From NCBI GenBank assembly GCA_025359785.1, contig JANYET010000052.1, positions 124,001 to 188,000 on the forward strand: a stretch of 64,000 bases of DNA, written 5' to 3'. The notes under the pieces are model-generated. The model was not told the origin of the DNA and made no database searches. It saw only the letters and a list, made by a program, of their open reading frames with translations. Of this stretch, positions 61,413-64,000 are shown one piece after another; positions within the stretch are counted from its first letter, which is position 1; each line of letters starts with the position of its first letter. This DNA is from Alphaproteobacteria bacterium (GTDB lineage Bacteria > Pseudomonadota > Alphaproteobacteria > Caulobacterales > Caulobacteraceae). A program made the translations under genes and the position numbers.

Positions 61413-63020
61413 CGGGTCCGGATAGCGGAAGGGGTCGGTGACTTTCTGCGGGGTCGGAAGGGCGTTGCGCGGCAGCGGCGCCTCGCTGTTGGCCGCGTCC
61501 AGCAGCAGGGTCGCCAGGATCACAGCGGCCTGCCGCAGATCGTCGGGCCGCAGGTGGTCGAAGGTGTCGAGATCCGTGTGGTGCGTGCGGCTCCCGTAAT
61601 CCAGGGGGTCCTGGATGAACTGGAACGCCGGCAGGCCCAGCTTGACCATGAAGACGTGGTCGGTGCTGCCGGTCGGCTGAGCCGCGACGGTGCTTGCCCC
61701 CAGGCTGGCGAAGGGCGACAGCCACTCTTTCAGGATCGGCGCGGCCGCGAAATTGCCCTCGGTGAAGACGCCGCGGATCTTCCCCGAGCCGTTGTCGATG
61801 TTGAAATAGCCCGACATCTCGGCGAACCCCGGCAGGGTCTTCACCGGAAAGCCGTCCGCGGCGTAATAGGGGCCGAGCTCCGCCAGGCTTGGATCGCTGG
61901 ACGGCCGCGTGGCCAGGTACTGGTCGACGTAGGCGAAGGAGCCCAGCAGCCCCTGTTCTTCGCCGGCCCACAGCGCGAACCGGATGCCGCGCTTGGGCTT
62001 CACGTGTAGCGCCGACAGGATGCGCGCGGCCTCCATCACGATCGCCGAGCCCGCGCCGTTGTCGGTCGCGCCGTCGCCCGCCACCCAGCTGTCCAGGTGG
62101 GCGCCCGCCATCACATAGCCGGCCTTGGGGTCGGAGCCCGCGATGTCGGCCAGGATGTTGTTGGCCTTGGTGTCGGCGTCCTCGAAGTGGACCCTGGAAT
62201 CGATCTCCAGCCTCACCTCGCCCACCTTGGCCAGCCGCGCCAGCCGGCGGTAGTCCTCGGCCGCGATCTCGACGGCGGGCAGCAGGGGCGTCTTGCCGAC
62301 CCGGTAGCCGGAGCCCTCGCCGTGCACCAACCCGCCGTCGCTGCGCGACATCGAGGCCTGGGCCACCGCGCCCTCGGCGGCCAGGAAGGCGTCAAGCTGC
62401 CCCCGGAACCGTTGCCTTTCGGCGCGCTTGCCTGCGGCCTCGGGATCGAAGCTCGGCTCCTCGTAGGTGTTCAGTTTCGCCAGGTCCGGATCGCTCAACC
62501 GCTCGAACGGCGCCTTGGTCTCGTCCTTGGGCGGCGTCGGCAGGCTGGTGAGCACGATCTTGCCCTTCAGCTTGCCCCGCCAGGCCGCGAAATCGCGGGG
62601 GCTGCGAAGCGGCGCCACGACGATCGGCGCCGACAGCGGCCCGACCGTGGGCGGTGTCCAGGCGATGGGGATCGCGCGCAGGGTCACTGGCCGGGGCGCG
62701 ACCATCCGGACGCTTGCGGCCTCGATCCACCAGCCGCGCCCGAATTCGAAGGGCTGGGTCCGCACGTTGGAAAGGCCCCAGGCCTTGAACCGCGATTGCG
62801 TCCAGTGCTCGGCCTGCCGCATGGCCGGTGAGTTGGTCATCCGCCCGCCGATCCGGTCGGCCAGATAGGCGGCGGTCTCCACCACCTCGCCCCGGTTGAA
62901 TCCCTCATCGGCGATCTGATTGATCGTCTGGGCATCCACTGGCGCGGGCGCCGCACCCGTCGCCGTCGCCGCCAACAGTCCGGCCGCCAGAACCAGCCCG
63001 CTCACCTGCAATCGCGCCAT
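61398..63020 (-). CDS. Exported M28-family metallopeptidase
   Basis: A 540-residue protein with signal peptide (LVLAAGLLAATATGAAPAP). The M28 zinc ligands are in GAHLDSWVAGDGATDNGAG (His, Asp), AGEEQGLLGS (Glu pair), and RTHHTDLDTFDHL (late His). A PA-type insert around TVGPLSAPIVVAPLRSPRDF lies before the catalytic part, as in carboxypeptidase Q-like enzymes. Length and order are normal. Convergent with nothing; vanZ follows on the same strand after 124 bp. Confidence 0.9.
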   Translation of the reverse strand: MARLQVSGLVLAAGLLAATATGAAPAPVDAQTINQIADEGFNRGEVVETAAYLADRIGGRMTNSPAMRQAEHWTQSRFKAWGLSNVRTQPFEFGRGWWIEAASVRMVAPRPVTLRAIPIAWTPPTVGPLSAPIVVAPLRSPRDFAAWRGKLKGKIVLTSLPTPPKDETKAPFERLSDPDLAKLNTYEEPSFDPEAAGKRAERQRFRGQLDAFLAAEGAVAQASMSRSDGGLVHGEGSGYRVGKTPLLPAVEIAAEDYRRLARLAKVGEVRLEIDSRVHFEDADTKANNILADIAGSDPKAGYVMAGAHLDSWVAGDGATDNGAGSAIVMEAARILSALHVKPKRGIRFALWAGEEQGLLGSFAYVDQYLATRPSSDPSLAELGPYYAADGFPVKTLPGFAEMSGYFNIDNGSGKIRGVFTEGNFAAAPILKEWLSPFASLGASTVAAQPTGSTDHVFMVKLGLPAFQFIQDPLDYGSRTHHTDLDTFDHLRPDDLRQAAVILATLLLDAANSEAPLPRNALPTPQKVTDPFRYPDPTPTN

Positions 63021-63173
63021 CGTCCGCCCCTCGAAAACCTGCCTCCGCCCCTAGGGCGAAGCCGCACGAAAGACAAGCGCGCCGGCCGAGAGGGTCTCGG
63101 TCACTCTTGGGGTGCGCCACGACGCCGGAGGCCTGGGCGGCTGCCGCCGCGACCTCCAACGCCGCCGAGGAGT

Positions 63174-63776
63174 CTAGCCCGCGAGCGTGATTGGGCGGCG
63201 GCGCAGCGCCGCGCCGGCCAGACCGAAGCCCAGGATCATGCTCATCCAGGCCGCCGGTTCCGGCACCGCCGGCAGGTCGAGCGACCCCGAAAAGACGCTG
63301 CGGTTCAAGGGCCGCGCGAAGTTGCGGTCGAGCGTGCCAACCCCCTGGAACGCACCGCTGGCGCCAAGAAAACGGCCAGTGCCGCCCGTCACGATGAAGT
63401 CCACTGTGTTGTTCAGGACATTGGCCACGCCGCTCGGCGTGAAAAAGCCGGAGTAGGTTCCGAACAGGTCGTCGCCGGCGGCGAACGCGAAGTCGAAGGC
63501 GCCGCCGGTGTAGCTGGTCGGCGGCAGGGTCAGGCAGTGCGCCAGGCTGGGGGCGAAGGCTCCGAAATTGGAAGACCCGGAGACGGTGGCTGTCCCCGGC
63601 GAAAAGGCGACGCGCACCTGCCCGGGGCTGCAAAGCGCGCTGGGCGCCGGCGGCGGCGTGTCGTTCATTTCCACGCCCGTGAAGCTGACGATCGCGGCGG
63701 CCGCCGGAAGCGGTGCGCAGAGCGCGAGCGCGATCAGGGCGGATTGGATCGCGACGTGAGGGATGGAAGGGCTCAT
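63174..63776 (-). CDS. PEP-CTERM sorting domain protein (4 of 4)
   Basis: A 200-residue exported protein. Its signal peptide (ALIALALCAPLPAAAA) is followed by a beta-rich body (FLGASGAFQGVGTLDR and similar) and the tail VPEPAAWMSMILGFGLAG with a basic end. The motif reads PEPAAWM, so the usual final Ala is Met. ATG 63776 with GGAG six bases upstream is chosen over a longer frame. Confidence 0.85.
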   Translation of the reverse strand: MSPSIPHVAIQSALIALALCAPLPAAAAIVSFTGVEMNDTPPPAPSALCSPGQVRVAFSPGTATVSGSSNFGAFAPSLAHCLTLPPTSYTGGAFDFAFAAGDDLFGTYSGFFTPSGVANVLNNTVDFIVTGGTGRFLGASGAFQGVGTLDRNFARPLNRSVFSGSLDLPAVPEPAAWMSMILGFGLAGAALRRRPITLAG

Positions 63777-63882
63777 GCTAATCTCCAGGTGACAGTCCGC
63801 GGGGACGCGGCGTCTCGCAGCTGGAGGCCGGGCGAGGTTGAAGGGAATGATGGACACCTGATGGTGCGCCGATGATTTGCCG

Positions 63883-64000
63883 ATGTCGTTTGGAGTCAGT
63901 GCGTTGGATGGTGACACCCTAGAGTTTGCGACCGCTGCGACCTTGGCCCGGCGACACCCGTTCCGGCTGGGAGCGACGCGGATCGACCCGGCATCGCGCG
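63883..64000 (+). CDS. N-terminus of a probable winged-helix (OmpR/CadC-type) regulator, cut by the window edge
   Basis: An open frame runs from ATG 63883 to the end of the window (39 codons). The segment HPFRLGATRIDPASR matches the opening of a trans_reg_C winged-helix domain, where F-R-L-G-x-x-x-V-D-P is conserved. No strong ribosome-binding site is seen. Only the start of the gene is here, so the identification is tentative. Confidence 0.5.
   Translation, partial: MSFGVSALDGDTLEFATAATLARRHPFRLGATRIDPASR

Noticed and set aside
1..64000. tRNA, rRNA, CRISPR array, complete IS element, integrase
   Set aside because: None seen: no cloverleaf-like sequence, no spaced direct repeats of 25-40 bp, no transposase or tyrosine recombinase frame. 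A structured RNA missed by eye cannot be excluded; a covariance-model scan would decide.

Overview
The window is very GC-rich and almost fully coding, with no intergenic gap above about 300 bp. Its gene content points to an alphaproteobacterium of the Caulobacterales, probably near Phenylobacterium or Caulobacter. The grounds are four secreted proteins with PEPxxWA-CTERM tails, a TonB-dependent receptor, a petABC (bc1) operon, the ispH-thrB-rnhA cluster, an argS gene coupled to a small secreted protein, and many ATGA start/stop overlaps. No rRNA, tRNA, CRISPR array, complete IS element, prophage or replication origin was seen. The genus is inference.

Layout. 0-5.9 kb: housekeeping genes on + (MidA-like methyltransferase, pgeF, prs, a lipoprotein, rplY, pth, a membrane-anchored TPR protein). 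6-13.2 kb: secreted hydrolase on -, small secreted protein, ychF, two tandem dienelactone hydrolases, two membrane proteins, a retropepsin-like protein. 13.2-17.5 kb: petABC on - with its own terminator, divergent from trmL-hemF. 17.5-22 kb: a tightly packed seven-gene operon on - (GNAT, DUF1285, NUDIX, DUF6111-like, CCA nucleotidyltransferase, glutamine amidotransferase, membrane protein). 22-32 kb: two PEP-CTERM proteins, two LuxR-type regulators, an esterase, an MFS transporter, an SDR and the TonB receptor. 32-45 kb: accessory metabolism, namely a degenerate serine-recombinase-like protein, an XRE regulator, a limonene-epoxide-hydrolase-like protein, an MBL-SDR-SDR-GNAT-GNAT operon, a peptidase/phosphotriesterase-like pair, an acyltransferase, a MarR regulator, a beta-lactamase-family protein and a cytochrome c.

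45-51 kb is the most disturbed part. The ispH-thrB-rnhA cluster is interrupted on one side by an AbrB/Doc toxin-antitoxin module. Its toxin gene is broken by an exact 22-bp tandem duplication. On the other side, an extra copy of the rnhA 3' end sits 2.6 kb away and brackets two divergent exported proteins (a Sel1-repeat protein and an unrecognised 408-residue protein). 51-64 kb: argS with its coupled secreted protein, a large receptor-type adenylate cyclase, a thiolase, a DJ-1/PfpI protein, a TetR regulator, two more PEP-CTERM proteins, a VanZ protein with a nearby VanZ-like scrap, an M28 peptidase, and at the right edge the first codons of a probable winged-helix regulator.

There is no obvious large new defence or biosynthetic system. 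The best candidates for something new are the rnhA-bracketed two-gene segment, the reversibly broken Doc toxin, the recombinase-like protein lacking catalytic residues, and the five-gene MBL/SDR/GNAT operon.
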